From contig SIAL01000162.1 in the NCBI GenBank assembly GCA_009691815.1, positions 1 to 7,653 of the forward strand: DNA of 7,653 nucleotides, read 5' to 3'. The DNA is from Gemmataceae bacterium (GTDB taxonomy: Bacteria > Planctomycetota > Planctomycetia > Gemmatales > Gemmataceae). Positions 1 to 5,879 of this stretch are shown here, piece by piece. The translations under genes were made by a program, and so were the position numbers. Every line of letters starts with the position of its first letter. Position 1 is the stretch's first letter. A model generated the notes under the pieces. The model had not been told where the DNA came from. It saw only the letters and a list, made by a program, of their open reading frames with translations, and did not search any database.

Positions 1-29
1 ACTTGATCAGGGGATTCAACAAGCGCCAG

Positions 30-70
30 CCAACTCAATGGATTTCCTCCCAACTCAAATGGACCGCCTC
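30..70. repeat. Short imperfect tandem direct repeat downstream of smpB
   Basis: Two adjacent copies of about 20 bases lie just past the smpB stop codon. Copy one (30-49) and copy two (50-70) both begin CCAACTCA, share ATGGA, and end in CCTC. They differ by one inserted A and a few substitutions. No gene, hairpin or U-tract terminator is evident in the 93 bases at the window edge. The repeat may be chance or a local duplication. Confidence 0.45.
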
Positions 71-93
71 TATTCCCTAAAAACGCAGAAGGA

Positions 94-612
94 CTACCGT
101 GATCTTCGGTCTTTGTTTTTACGGCCTTTCATAGCTCGGTCAATTTCCCTTTTAGCCTCGGATTTTTTCAAGGTCTCGCGTTTGTCGTGGAGTTTTTTCC
201 CCTTCGCCAAGGCAATCTGAATCTTGGCGATTCCGTTCTTAAAATAGATTTCCAAAGGGACCAGAGTTAAGCCTTTTTCGATAACCTTTTGGGAAATATC
301 CGCAATTTCACGGCGATGGAGGAGTAGCTTTCGAGTGCGTTTGGGCTTGTGGTTAAATTGATGGCCCAATGCGTATTCTGGAATTTCCGCACCATGAAGC
401 CAGATTTCCCCATCTTCAAAGCGGGCAAAGGCTTGATGAATTTGACAGGGGTTTTCTCGAAGGCTTTTGGTTTCGGTCCCGGTTAGGACCATGCCACATT
501 CCCAGTGATTGAGAATCTCATATTCATGAAACGCCTGCCGGTTTCTGGCAAGCGTTTTGATTTTTGGTTCTTCGCTATCTTTTGAATGCGGCTTGGATTT
601 GGACAATGCCAT
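94..612 (-). CDS. smpB: SsrA-binding protein SmpB
   Basis: SmpB binds the tRNA-like domain of tmRNA and brings it to stalled ribosomes for trans-translation and peptide tagging. The 172-residue product has the family landmarks in order: NRQAFHEYEI near residue 24, LTGTETKSLR near 43, GEIWLHGAEIPEY near 68, NHKPKRTRKLLLHRREI near 87, EKGLTLVPLEIYFKNG near 112, and ALAKGKKLHDKRETLK near 133. The C-terminal tail is rich in Lys and Arg, as expected for the part that enters the mRNA channel. Length is slightly above the usual 150-160 because of a polar N-terminal extension. The ATG is preceded by GGGGAGG only a few bases away. It lies 12 bases after the purF stop, so the two are probably co-transcribed with smpB distal. 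Family and start are secure. Confidence 0.97.
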   Translation of the reverse strand: MALSKSKPHSKDSEEPKIKTLARNRQAFHEYEILNHWECGMVLTGTETKSLRENPCQIHQAFARFEDGEIWLHGAEIPEYALGHQFNHKPKRTRKLLLHRREIADISQKVIEKGLTLVPLEIYFKNGIAKIQIALAKGKKLHDKRETLKKSEAKREIDRAMKGRKNKDRRSR

Positions 613-624
613 AGCCCTCCCCGG

Positions 625-2286
625 CTAGGAGCAGGACGGGGCAACGGCCTCGCCGCCCATCTCATAAGTCCGGTTTTGGTTCAAAGGTTTGGCTCCCGGG
701 CCAGTTTCTTGTTTGTGGTTCAAAGCCGCCTTAAGCGAGAGCTGGTAAAGCTTTGTTCCTACCTCGGTGGGATAATCCCCGTTGATACATGCCATGCAGA
801 GGTCGGATTCGGGAAGGTCAATCGCCCGGGGAATGCTGGAAAGGGGCAAAAATAGGAGGCTATCGGCTCCTAGATCTCTGGCCATGTTATTTAAGGCTTC
901 AACGCTTGGATATTTTCCCTGAAAATAACGAGGAGCAAATAATTCTGTCACGGTAGACATATCAATGCCATAAAAACATGGCGCAATAATAGGGGGGCAG
1001 GCCACCCGAACATGGATTTCCTTGGCTTTGCCTCGGGTTTTTAAGTCCTTAAGCAATATTTTCATGGTTGTGCTTCGGACAATTGTGTCCTCAATCAGAA
1101 GGACCCTTTTGCCCTCAAGGACTTCTCGTAGTGGGGTATATTTCAGTTGAACCCTTTCCGCCCGGTTTTGACCCTCGATAAATGTTCGACCCACATAACG
1201 GTTTCGCATCAGCCCTTCAACGGAAGGAAGCCCAAGGTCAAAGGCCATAGCATCCGCCGCCGCTTTGGCGGTATCGGGCACGGGAACAATTACGGTGTCC
1301 TTGTCCAAGGGCACCAAACCCAAATCGCGTTCCTGACGCGCAAGCTCTTTACCCAAGCTTGAACGGGATTGGTAAACACTTTTACCGTCGAGGTTGCTTG
1401 CCGCATTGGCAAAATAGATCCATTCGAAGAAACAGTGGGATCGTTTTACCTTTTTGGTCAGTTTTTGATGGCGCATTTCACCATTTTGGATGATAATCAT
1501 TTCTCCCGGTTCCATGTGGTGGATTTCCGAGAACCCCAAATTAAATAGCGCCACCGATTCGCTGGCGGCGGCAAAAAGAGGACCATCGATAGCCCAGCAA
1601 AGGGGTCGAAATCCGTTGGGATCCCTTAATACAACCATATCTCCCACGGCGTTGAGAAAAACAAGGTTGTAGGCGCCATCGAATTTTTCCGAAAGAGTGC
1701 TAAACACATCGCCCAAATCCGGCGCGTGGTCAATGGATCGACTCAGTACATGGCTGAGGTAATGCATGATGATTTCGGTGTCGGTATTGCGCGTTAAGTG
1801 GTAATCGGTCTGGGAAAGCAGCTCGTCGCGTAATTGCGTGTAATTGGCAAGTTGCCCGTTGAACCCAAAAGAAAACCATTTCCATTTGCAACCGTGATAG
1901 CGTTCAAAGGGTTGGGCATAACGACGATCATTGGCCCCGCAGGTCGCATAGCGGACATGACCAATGGCAGCCCGTCCCCCAAACTCCCGCATCAGGGTTT
2001 CGTATTTTTCATGATGATTTAATCGGAAGGCCTCAATCACGGTCCCGATCTGTTTGTGGGTATCGAGAATCTTTTCGCGTTCAGGATTGAAGCTGCTAAA
2101 CCCGGCCGCAAGTTGTCCCCGATTTTGCAAGTCGAGTAACATTCGAGGCATTAACCGGGAAACTTGATCCGGTCCCGCGGCGGGTGCCAACTTGGAAAAA
2201 CCACGATGGGGTAGGTGATAAAGCGCGGCAATACCGCACTCATGCTTTGGTTTGTCGTCCCATTCGTCCATGATGCTTGGGGACAT
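625..2286 (-). CDS. purF: Amidophosphoribosyltransferase (glutamine PRPP amidotransferase)
   Basis: PurF catalyses the first committed step of purine synthesis, converting PRPP and glutamine to phosphoribosylamine. With the ATG at 2286 the protein has 553 residues. The N-terminal Ntn glutaminase domain shows the nucleophile Cys17 in HECGIAALYH, so a 16-residue propeptide would be removed. It continues with QNRGQLAAG, GHVRYATCG (Arg112), FNGQLANY and NTDTEIIMH. The C-terminal phosphoribosyltransferase domain has VIVPVPDTAK, MRNRYVGRTFI and a PRPP loop LLIEDTIVRSTT near 397-407. That loop departs from the usual VDDSIVRGTT. Near the C terminus, CMAC (Cys497, Cys500) resembles the iron-sulfur ligands of Bacillus-type enzymes. 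The reading frame is open to a GTG at 2385, but that extension has no Shine-Dalgarno site and no family similarity, whereas the 2286 ATG has GAGG 11 bases upstream. A second ATG lies at 2271. Confidence 0.95.
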   Translation of the reverse strand: MSPSIMDEWDDKPKHECGIAALYHLPHRGFSKLAPAAGPDQVSRLMPRMLLDLQNRGQLAAGFSSFNPEREKILDTHKQIGTVIEAFRLNHHEKYETLMREFGGRAAIGHVRYATCGANDRRYAQPFERYHGCKWKWFSFGFNGQLANYTQLRDELLSQTDYHLTRNTDTEIIMHYLSHVLSRSIDHAPDLGDVFSTLSEKFDGAYNLVFLNAVGDMVVLRDPNGFRPLCWAIDGPLFAAASESVALFNLGFSEIHHMEPGEMIIIQNGEMRHQKLTKKVKRSHCFFEWIYFANAASNLDGKSVYQSRSSLGKELARQERDLGLVPLDKDTVIVPVPDTAKAAADAMAFDLGLPSVEGLMRNRYVGRTFIEGQNRAERVQLKYTPLREVLEGKRVLLIEDTIVRSTTMKILLKDLKTRGKAKEIHVRVACPPIIAPCFYGIDMSTVTELFAPRYFQGKYPSVEALNNMARDLGADSLLFLPLSSIPRAIDLPESDLCMACINGDYPTEVGTKLYQLSLKAALNHKQETGPGAKPLNQNRTYEMGGEAVAPSCS

Positions 2287-2326
2287 TCCAGAAGCGCCCT
2301 CATAAGTCAAAAACCGTGGCGAATGG

Positions 2327-2367
2327 ACCAAGCCCAAATCCCACTTGGTTATCCTATGATCGGATAA
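2327..2367 (-). promoter_or_regulatory. Two adjacent inverted repeats in the purF leader
   Basis: Between aroC and purF, ACCAAG (2327-2332) pairs with CTTGGT (2344-2349) across an 11-base loop. Abutting it and sharing base 2349, TTATCC (2349-2354) pairs with GGATAA (2362-2367) across a 7-base loop. The second element could be an operator half-site pair or an RNA stem. There is no U-tract, so neither is a convincing intrinsic terminator, and neither matches a purine riboswitch core. The role is unknown. Confidence 0.35.
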
Positions 2368-2440
2368 TAGAGGGCCCAATCCCACCCAAGGAAGAATGTC
2401 CCTGTTTCAAGAAAATCCCTAGGTCCAACCCTTGCCTGGT

Positions 2441-3550
2441 TCAAAGGTTTTGCAGGGTTTGTCCACACTGGGCACGATGACGCAGGAAATGATCCGCCAA
2501 AACTAGGGCCATCATGGCTTCACCCATGGGAATATATCGGGGCAACAAACAGGGGTCGTGCCGTCCTTTGGTCAGAATCTCGGTCGGATTCCCTTTTTGA
2601 TCAACGGTAGTTTGCAACCGGGCAAGGCTGCTTGTGGGTTTTACCGAAGTTCGGCAAAGAATGTCTTCCCCGCTGGATATTCCGCCAAGCATCCCTCCAT
2701 GACGGTTACTTTTGGTGCCAATGGCGGGGTTTCGTCCCGGATGGGGTTCAAACAGATCGTTGTGTTGACTACCCCTCATGAAAGCGGCGGAAAAACCGCT
2801 CCCATATTCAAAACCGGTTACCGCCGGGAGCGATAAAAAGGCCTTGGCAAGGTCGGCTTTGAGTTTGTCAAATACCGGTTCACCCCAACCTGCTGGTACT
2901 CCCGTGGCAATGAACTGGGCCGCGCCTCCGATGGAGTCACAATCCAACCGCACCTCGTCAATCAAAGCCATCATCTTTATTGCGGTTTCGGGATCAGGAC
3001 AGCGGACAGGGGTCTTTTCCACCTGATCCAATGTGATTTTTTCCGGGGAAGAAGTTTGCCAAAGGATTTCACCGATCTGGCAAACCCATCCCAAAACCGA
3101 AACTCCTTGCGTTTGTAATAATTTTTTTGCGATCGCACCCGCCGCAACACGACAAATGGTCTCACGGGCACTGGAACGGCCGCCTCCCCGTGGGTCCCGA
3201 AAACCAAATTTGGCGTCAAAAGTAAAATCCGCATGACCAGGTCGGTATTTTGCTTCGATACTGCCGTAGTCCTTACTTCGTTGATCGCTGTTCTTAAAAA
3301 GTAGGCCAAGGGGGGTTCCGTCGGTCCTGCCCTGATAAATCCCTGACAGGATTTCAGGAATATCCGACTCTTGGCGCTGGGTTGTTAAATGGGATTGCCC
3401 AGGCCTTCTGCGGGCCAGATCGGGCAAAAGATCTTCAATTCCTAAGGGCAAACCGGGGGGGCACCCATCCACAATGCAAACATAACCCGGCCCATGGCTA
3501 ACTCCCGCCGTGGATAATCGAAACAGTTCACCAAATGAATTACCAGCCAT
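2441..3550 (-). CDS. aroC: Chorismate synthase
   Basis: AroC converts 5-enolpyruvylshikimate-3-phosphate to chorismate using reduced FMN, the last step of the shikimate pathway. With the ATG at 3550 the protein has 369 residues, normal for the family. Motifs include SHGPG near 18, VDGCPPGLPL near 28, GTPLGLLFKNSDQRSKDY near 78-95, YRPGHADFTF near 102 (His106), RDPRGGGRSSARET near 118-131, GGAAQFIATGVPAG near 208, GFEYGSGFSAA near 246, GGMLGGISSG near 286, KPTSSLARLQTTVD near 304 and GRHDPCLLPR near 329. One oddity is Val17, where the family signature G-[DES]-S-H-[GC] calls for an acidic or Ser residue. A TTG 33 bases further upstream is in frame, but the residues it adds do not resemble the family. 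Shine-Dalgarno match AGGGGG is 14 bases from the ATG, which is long. The gene is divergent from ltaE. Confidence 0.96.
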   Translation of the reverse strand: MAGNSFGELFRLSTAGVSHGPGYVCIVDGCPPGLPLGIEDLLPDLARRRPGQSHLTTQRQESDIPEILSGIYQGRTDGTPLGLLFKNSDQRSKDYGSIEAKYRPGHADFTFDAKFGFRDPRGGGRSSARETICRVAAGAIAKKLLQTQGVSVLGWVCQIGEILWQTSSPEKITLDQVEKTPVRCPDPETAIKMMALIDEVRLDCDSIGGAAQFIATGVPAGWGEPVFDKLKADLAKAFLSLPAVTGFEYGSGFSAAFMRGSQHNDLFEPHPGRNPAIGTKSNRHGGMLGGISSGEDILCRTSVKPTSSLARLQTTVDQKGNPTEILTKGRHDPCLLPRYIPMGEAMMALVLADHFLRHRAQCGQTLQNL

Positions 3551-3649
3551 AATGATTAATCTATCCCCCTTCCCCCCCACCAATGAGGGGAATTTATGTA
3601 AAATTTCTCTGGGTATTTCCTCTTGGTTAGGAATTATTGGAGTATTGCC
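3551..3649. promoter_or_regulatory. Divergent control region between aroC and the threonine aldolase gene
   Basis: The 99 bases between the two divergent starts must hold the promoters for both directions. An A/T-rich core, AATTTATGTAAAATTT (3591-3606), could supply -10 elements on either strand (TATGTA on plus, TACATA on minus). I could not assign matching -35 hexamers. The C-rich tract at 3565-3579 gives the G-rich leader of aroC on the minus strand. Positions of the start sites are not resolved. Confidence 0.4.
3639..3642 (+). promoter_or_regulatory. Shine-Dalgarno site that selects the TTG start of the aldolase
   Basis: GGAG ends exactly 7 bases before the TTG at 3650. The frame is also open to a TTG at 3623, but that codon has no purine-rich site before it, and the residues it adds lie ahead of the conserved DLRSDT start of the family. 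Confidence 0.6.
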
Positions 3650-4693
3650 TTGTCTTCCTTGATTGATCTTCGAAGTGATACCGTCACCCTACCCTCCCCT
3701 GAAATGCGGAGATTTATTTCCGAAGCCCCCCTTGGGGATGATGTTTTTGGGGAAGATCCCACAATCAACCGGCTCGAAGAGGAAACCGCCGCCCTTTTGG
3801 GCCACGAAGCCGCTATTTTTATGCCATCGGGGACGATGTCCAACCAAATTGCAATAAAGGCTCATACCCAGCCTGGCGATGAACTCCTTTGCGAGGAAAA
3901 CGCTCATATTTATGTTTGGGAAGCGGGTGGACCAGCTGTCCATTCCGGGGTAACCAGCCGCACCATCGCGGGAAGAGCGGGGCAATTCACCCTTGCCGAC
4001 CTTGAGGGCAAAATCCGCCCAATAAACGATCATTACACAAGGACAAGGTTGGTCTGCCTAGAAAACACCCACAATCGCGGCGGTGGGAGCGTATTCCCCC
4101 TATCGGAAATTCAAAGAATTCGGGCTTGGACAAGGGAAAAAGGCCTGGCATTTCACCTAGACGGCGCAAGAATGTGGAATGCCGCCGTGGCCGGTGGTCA
4201 CCACCCCTCGGAAATTGCCAAAGAATTCGACACCGTCTCTGTTTGCTTTAGTAAAGGTTTAGGCGCGCCGGTCGGATCCGCTTTGGTTGGGCCCAAAGAG
4301 CTAATCGGTCGTGCAAGGCGAATACGCAAATTGTTTGGAGGGGGTTTGAGGCAAGGCGGAATTGTGGCCGCGGGGGCCCTTTATGCCCTTCGAAACAACA
4401 TTTCCCGATTAAGGGAAGACCATATAAATGCCCAAATCATCGCCAATGCCGTGAGGAACAGTCCCAATTTAATGCTTGATCCCGATTGCGTGGAAACCAA
4501 TTTGGTCTGGTTTCGAGTAAAGCAAGGAAAGGGCTCGGCAGCCACCTTGGCGGCAAAATTGCGAGGTCAGGGCGTTTTGGTTAGCAATCCCTTGCCGGAT
4601 TTGCTTCGTGCTTGCACCCACCTCAATGTCAATCGAGCCGATTGTGAAAAAACGGCGGCGATGTTAGAGGAGCATTTTCAGTCCCAAGAATAG
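3650..4693 (+). CDS. ltaE: Low-specificity L-threonine aldolase
   Basis: This is a PLP-dependent fold-type I enzyme that cleaves L-threonine or L-allo-threonine to glycine and acetaldehyde, supplying glycine. The TTG start gives 347 residues, typical of the family. The N terminus reads DLRSDTVTLPSPEMR, then GDDVFGEDPTINRLEE and FMPSGTMSNQIAI. His86 in NAHIYVWE is the conserved active-site histidine that stacks on the cofactor. HLDGARMWNAA carries Asp171 and Arg174, and SVCFSKGLGAPVGS carries Lys202, the expected Schiff-base lysine. KLFGGGLRQGGIVAAGALYAL follows, as usual. The C terminus ends naturally after a helix (AAMLEEHFQ). The stop codon sits inside a 6-base inverted repeat (4681-4686 with 4700-4705). 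The reading frame stays open for 74 codons beyond the stop. Function at subfamily level (allo or threo preference) cannot be told from the sequence. Confidence 0.93.
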   Translation: MSSLIDLRSDTVTLPSPEMRRFISEAPLGDDVFGEDPTINRLEEETAALLGHEAAIFMPSGTMSNQIAIKAHTQPGDELLCEENAHIYVWEAGGPAVHSGVTSRTIAGRAGQFTLADLEGKIRPINDHYTRTRLVCLENTHNRGGGSVFPLSEIQRIRAWTREKGLAFHLDGARMWNAAVAGGHHPSEIAKEFDTVSVCFSKGLGAPVGSALVGPKELIGRARRIRKLFGGGLRQGGIVAAGALYALRNNISRLREDHINAQIIANAVRNSPNLMLDPDCVETNLVWFRVKQGKGSAATLAAKLRGQGVLVSNPLPDLLRACTHLNVNRADCEKTAAMLEEHFQSQE

Positions 4694-4745
4694 GTCGTCT
4701 GGGACAATTGGGAAAAGGTTTATAGGCCACTTAAGGGTGAAAAAC

Positions 4746-4776
4746 GACTTCACAGGGGACATTTGCCCTCAAAGTC
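4746..4776 (+). other. Two-tier stem-loop downstream of the aldolase gene
   Basis: An outer stem GACTT/AAGTC (4746-4750 with 4772-4776) encloses an inner stem AGGG/CCCT (4754-4757 with 4766-4769). No run of T follows, so it is not an ordinary intrinsic terminator. It contains the AGGGG that would serve as ribosome binding site for the small gene starting at TTG 4763, so folding would hide that site. Confidence 0.35.
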
Positions 4777-4918
4777 TTCCCAGTTTAACATGTGGTTTTC
4801 AGAATTCTTTTGGTTTTTTCCGAACCAAACCAGTCGCGTGGACGATATTAAAGTGGGCAGACTGAGGACGGAGTCCGAGGAAACCCCAAAGGTGAATCCG
4901 GGTCATATCTTTCCCTGA
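4763..4918 (+). CDS. Candidate small protein, 51 residues, unrecognised
   Basis: This candidate fills most of the otherwise gene-free stretch after ltaE. A TTG at 4763 is preceded by AGGGG with a short 4-base spacer; an ATG at 4790 is the alternative and gives 42 residues. The product starts with a short polar segment, then a strikingly aromatic run (NMWFSEFFWFFPNQ, residues 9-22). A charged tail follows with RVDDIKVGRLRTESEE and ends in PGHIFP. The frame is the same as that of ltaE and has no stop between the ltaE TAG and the TGA at 4916. Codons in the second half look protein-like. The aromatic run is too short for a normal membrane helix but could bind a membrane surface. I do not recognise a family, and the call rests on reading frame, start site and residue pattern only. 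Confidence 0.4.
   Translation: MPSKSSQFNMWFSEFFWFFPNQTSRVDDIKVGRLRTESEETPKVNPGHIFP
4809..4829 (+). other. Perfect 7-base inverted repeat
   Basis: TTTGGTT (4809-4815) and AACCAAA (4823-4829) are separated by TTTTCCG. No T tract follows. If the small gene at 4763 is real, the repeat lies inside its coding sequence. Confidence 0.35.
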
Positions 4919-4936
4919 TTAACACTTTTGACTCTT

Positions 4937-4953
4937 GATGTCCTTAGGACATC
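4937..4953 (+). promoter_or_regulatory. Perfect hairpin upstream of the FlgM-like gene
   Basis: GATGTCC and GGACATC pair perfectly around a TTA loop, followed by only three T. A TTGACT resembling a -35 hexamer (4928-4933) sits just before it, but I see no good -10 at the right distance. It could be a weak terminator for the preceding transcript, an operator, or the first stem of the leader of the FlgM-like gene. Confidence 0.4.
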
Positions 4954-4965
4954 TTTGGTACCCTT

Positions 4966-4993
4966 CTGTTGGAATCACATTTCTAACCAACGG
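4966..4993 (+). promoter_or_regulatory. Leader stem just before the FlgM-like ribosome binding site
   Basis: CTGTTGG (4966-4972) pairs with CCAACGG (4987-4993), seven pairs including one G-U. The stem ends eight bases before the GGAAAGGG ribosome binding site at 5001-5008. Together with the hairpin at 4937-4953 it makes a two-stem leader. Confidence 0.35.
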
Positions 4994-5015
4994 ATGCGGT
5001 GGAAAGGGTTTTACA

Positions 5016-5222
5016 ATGAGCATTCATCTCCCTTCACAACTCAATGGGCCACGGAAGAGCGCCCAATCGAGCCAACGCAAAAATTCACCTTTTCGTAACG
5101 ATCCAGAATTCCGCAAAGCCTTGGTAGAGCGGATCAAAAAGGAGATTGCGGAAGGAACCTACGAAACCGAAGAAAAGTGGGAAATTGCACTTTCACGCCT
5201 CCTGGGTTCCATGGACTGCTAA
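5016..5222 (+). CDS. FlgM-like small protein (anti-sigma-28 type C-terminal motif)
   Basis: The 68-residue product has a disordered, Ser/Gln/Asn-rich N-terminal half and a C-terminal helical motif, ALVERIKKEIAEGTYETEEK (residues 35-54), then WEIALSRLL. The pattern R-(x)n-I-(x)n-I-(x)2-G-(S/T)-Y resembles the sigma-binding end of FlgM, which holds sigma-28 (FliA) inactive in flagellated bacteria. Small proteins of this type are found in planctomycetes. No flagellar or sigma-28 gene lies in the window, so the partner is unknown and may be another sigma factor. The ATG at 5016 is favoured by GGAAAGGG ending 7 bases before it. The frame is open further upstream to 4935, but without a matching site. 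The gene ends 103 bases before fur and may be expressed separately. Confidence 0.7.
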   Translation: MSIHLPSQLNGPRKSAQSSQRKNSPFRNDPEFRKALVERIKKEIAEGTYETEEKWEIALSRLLGSMDC

Positions 5223-5271
5223 TCCGAATTGGTTCTTGAATCGAGTCTGATCTTTCGCCAAACACTCACAT

Positions 5272-5324
5272 GCGACCGGTCCCGTTGCTACCATATCCAA
5301 AGGTAGGAAACGAGGTCCGGTTGC
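5272..5324 (+). promoter_or_regulatory. Long leader hairpin covering the fur ribosome binding site
   Basis: GCGACCGG (5272-5279) pairs with CCGGTTGC (5317-5324) over eight pairs, one G-U. Inside it, CC (5281-5282) pairs with GG (5314-5315), CG (5283-5284) with CG (5311-5312), and CTACC (5288-5292) with GGTAG (5302-5306) around a 9-base loop. The total is about 17 pairs, interrupted by small internal loops. The likely Shine-Dalgarno bases GAGG (5312-5315) are inside the stem, and the stem ends one base before the ATG at 5326. Such a fold would be expected to restrain translation of the regulator unless opened. Confidence 0.55.
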
Positions 5325-5325
5325 A

Positions 5326-5814
5326 ATGCTTCCCAATAGAGTTCCCGTTAATCAAACTCCGGAAGACAAGTTCCGGGAATACCTTTCCAGTCGGGTAAAG
5401 CCGCAAAGGTATACCGAGCAACAGCGGGAAATGGTTCGTTATATTTTCGGCCAGCATGAACACTTTGACGCCGACCAATTAATGGTGGACATGAAGGCTG
5501 CCGGGCTTATTTTAAGCCGTGCCACGGCCTATCGGACATTAGCAAAGCTTGTGGATGCGGGGCTTTTGCGGCGACTTTTAACAGGTGACAAAACCCGCTT
5601 CGAACACGACTATGGCTACCCTGACCATGATCATTTTCATTGCATGAAGTGCGACAAGATGATTGAGTTTCATCTCCCCGAGGTGGATCGAATCCTAAGC
5701 GAACTGGCAAGGGAGCATGGTTTCCTTGCGTCTAGGCACAATTTGATTGTTCATGGCACCTGTGAACAATGCAATAAGGCCAAGACTCCCCGAAGATTGC
5801 TCGACCTCATTTGA
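5326..5814 (+). CDS. fur: Fur-family metal-responsive repressor
   Basis: The 162-residue product has the full Fur layout. A winged helix occupies about residues 28-90, with recognition helix SRATAYRTLAKLVDAGLL (64-81). A C-terminal dimerisation domain follows. Metal-site residues are visible: His44 and His46 in QHEHFD, Glu93, His101-Asp102-His103 in PDHDHFHC, Glu114 in KMIEF, and His138. Two CxxC pairs (Cys106/Cys109 and Cys146/Cys149) form the structural zinc site. The Glu in IEF fits Fur better than PerR, which usually has Asp there. An N-terminal extension of about 20 residues is present. The product probably represses iron-uptake genes when iron is plentiful, but no target genes are in the window and Zur-type specificity cannot be excluded. 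No classic Fur box precedes it; the leader hairpin suggests translational control. Confidence 0.9.
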   Translation: MLPNRVPVNQTPEDKFREYLSSRVKPQRYTEQQREMVRYIFGQHEHFDADQLMVDMKAAGLILSRATAYRTLAKLVDAGLLRRLLTGDKTRFEHDYGYPDHDHFHCMKCDKMIEFHLPEVDRILSELAREHGFLASRHNLIVHGTCEQCNKAKTPRRLLDLI

Positions 5815-5840
5815 AACTTTTCTTTGACCAAAGGCGTCCG

Positions 5841-5869
5841 CTGGCCAAGTAAAAAAAAACAAGTAGAAT
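5841..5869 (+). promoter_or_regulatory. Likely promoter of the tRNA gene
   Basis: TAGAAT (5864-5869) is one base from the -10 consensus and lies 10 bases before the first tRNA base, the spacing expected for a stable RNA promoter. The hexamer 17 bases upstream, CTGGCC (5841-5846), is a poor -35. A better TTGACC at 5824 is too far from this -10. A run of nine A lies between the two. Confidence 0.4.
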
Positions 5870-5879
5870 ATCTAAGTAA

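Noticed and set aside
2287..2385. 33-residue N-terminal extension of PurF from a GTG start.
   Set aside because: No Shine-Dalgarno site, no family similarity, and it would make an over-long propeptide before the catalytic Cys. It overlaps the inverted repeats of the leader.
2287..2440. Purine riboswitch upstream of purF.
   Set aside because: The conserved three-way-junction core is not present; only simple inverted repeats are seen.
4856..4890. Hammerhead-ribozyme-like string: CTGA, a GGAC/GTCC stem, then GAAAC.
   Set aside because: The core needs CUGANGA directly before stem II and GAAA directly after it. Here extra bases intervene, there is no stem I partner for GGGCAGA downstream, and no UH cleavage site at a closing stem III.
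4799..4906. 35-residue minus-strand reading frame with ATG at 4906 and a GGGA-type site upstream.
   Set aside because: It lies opposite the plus-strand candidate 4763-4918, whose residue pattern is more protein-like. It matches nothing I know.
5223..5325. Search for a classic Fur box before fur.
   Set aside because: Nothing close to GATAATGATAATCATTATC on either strand.
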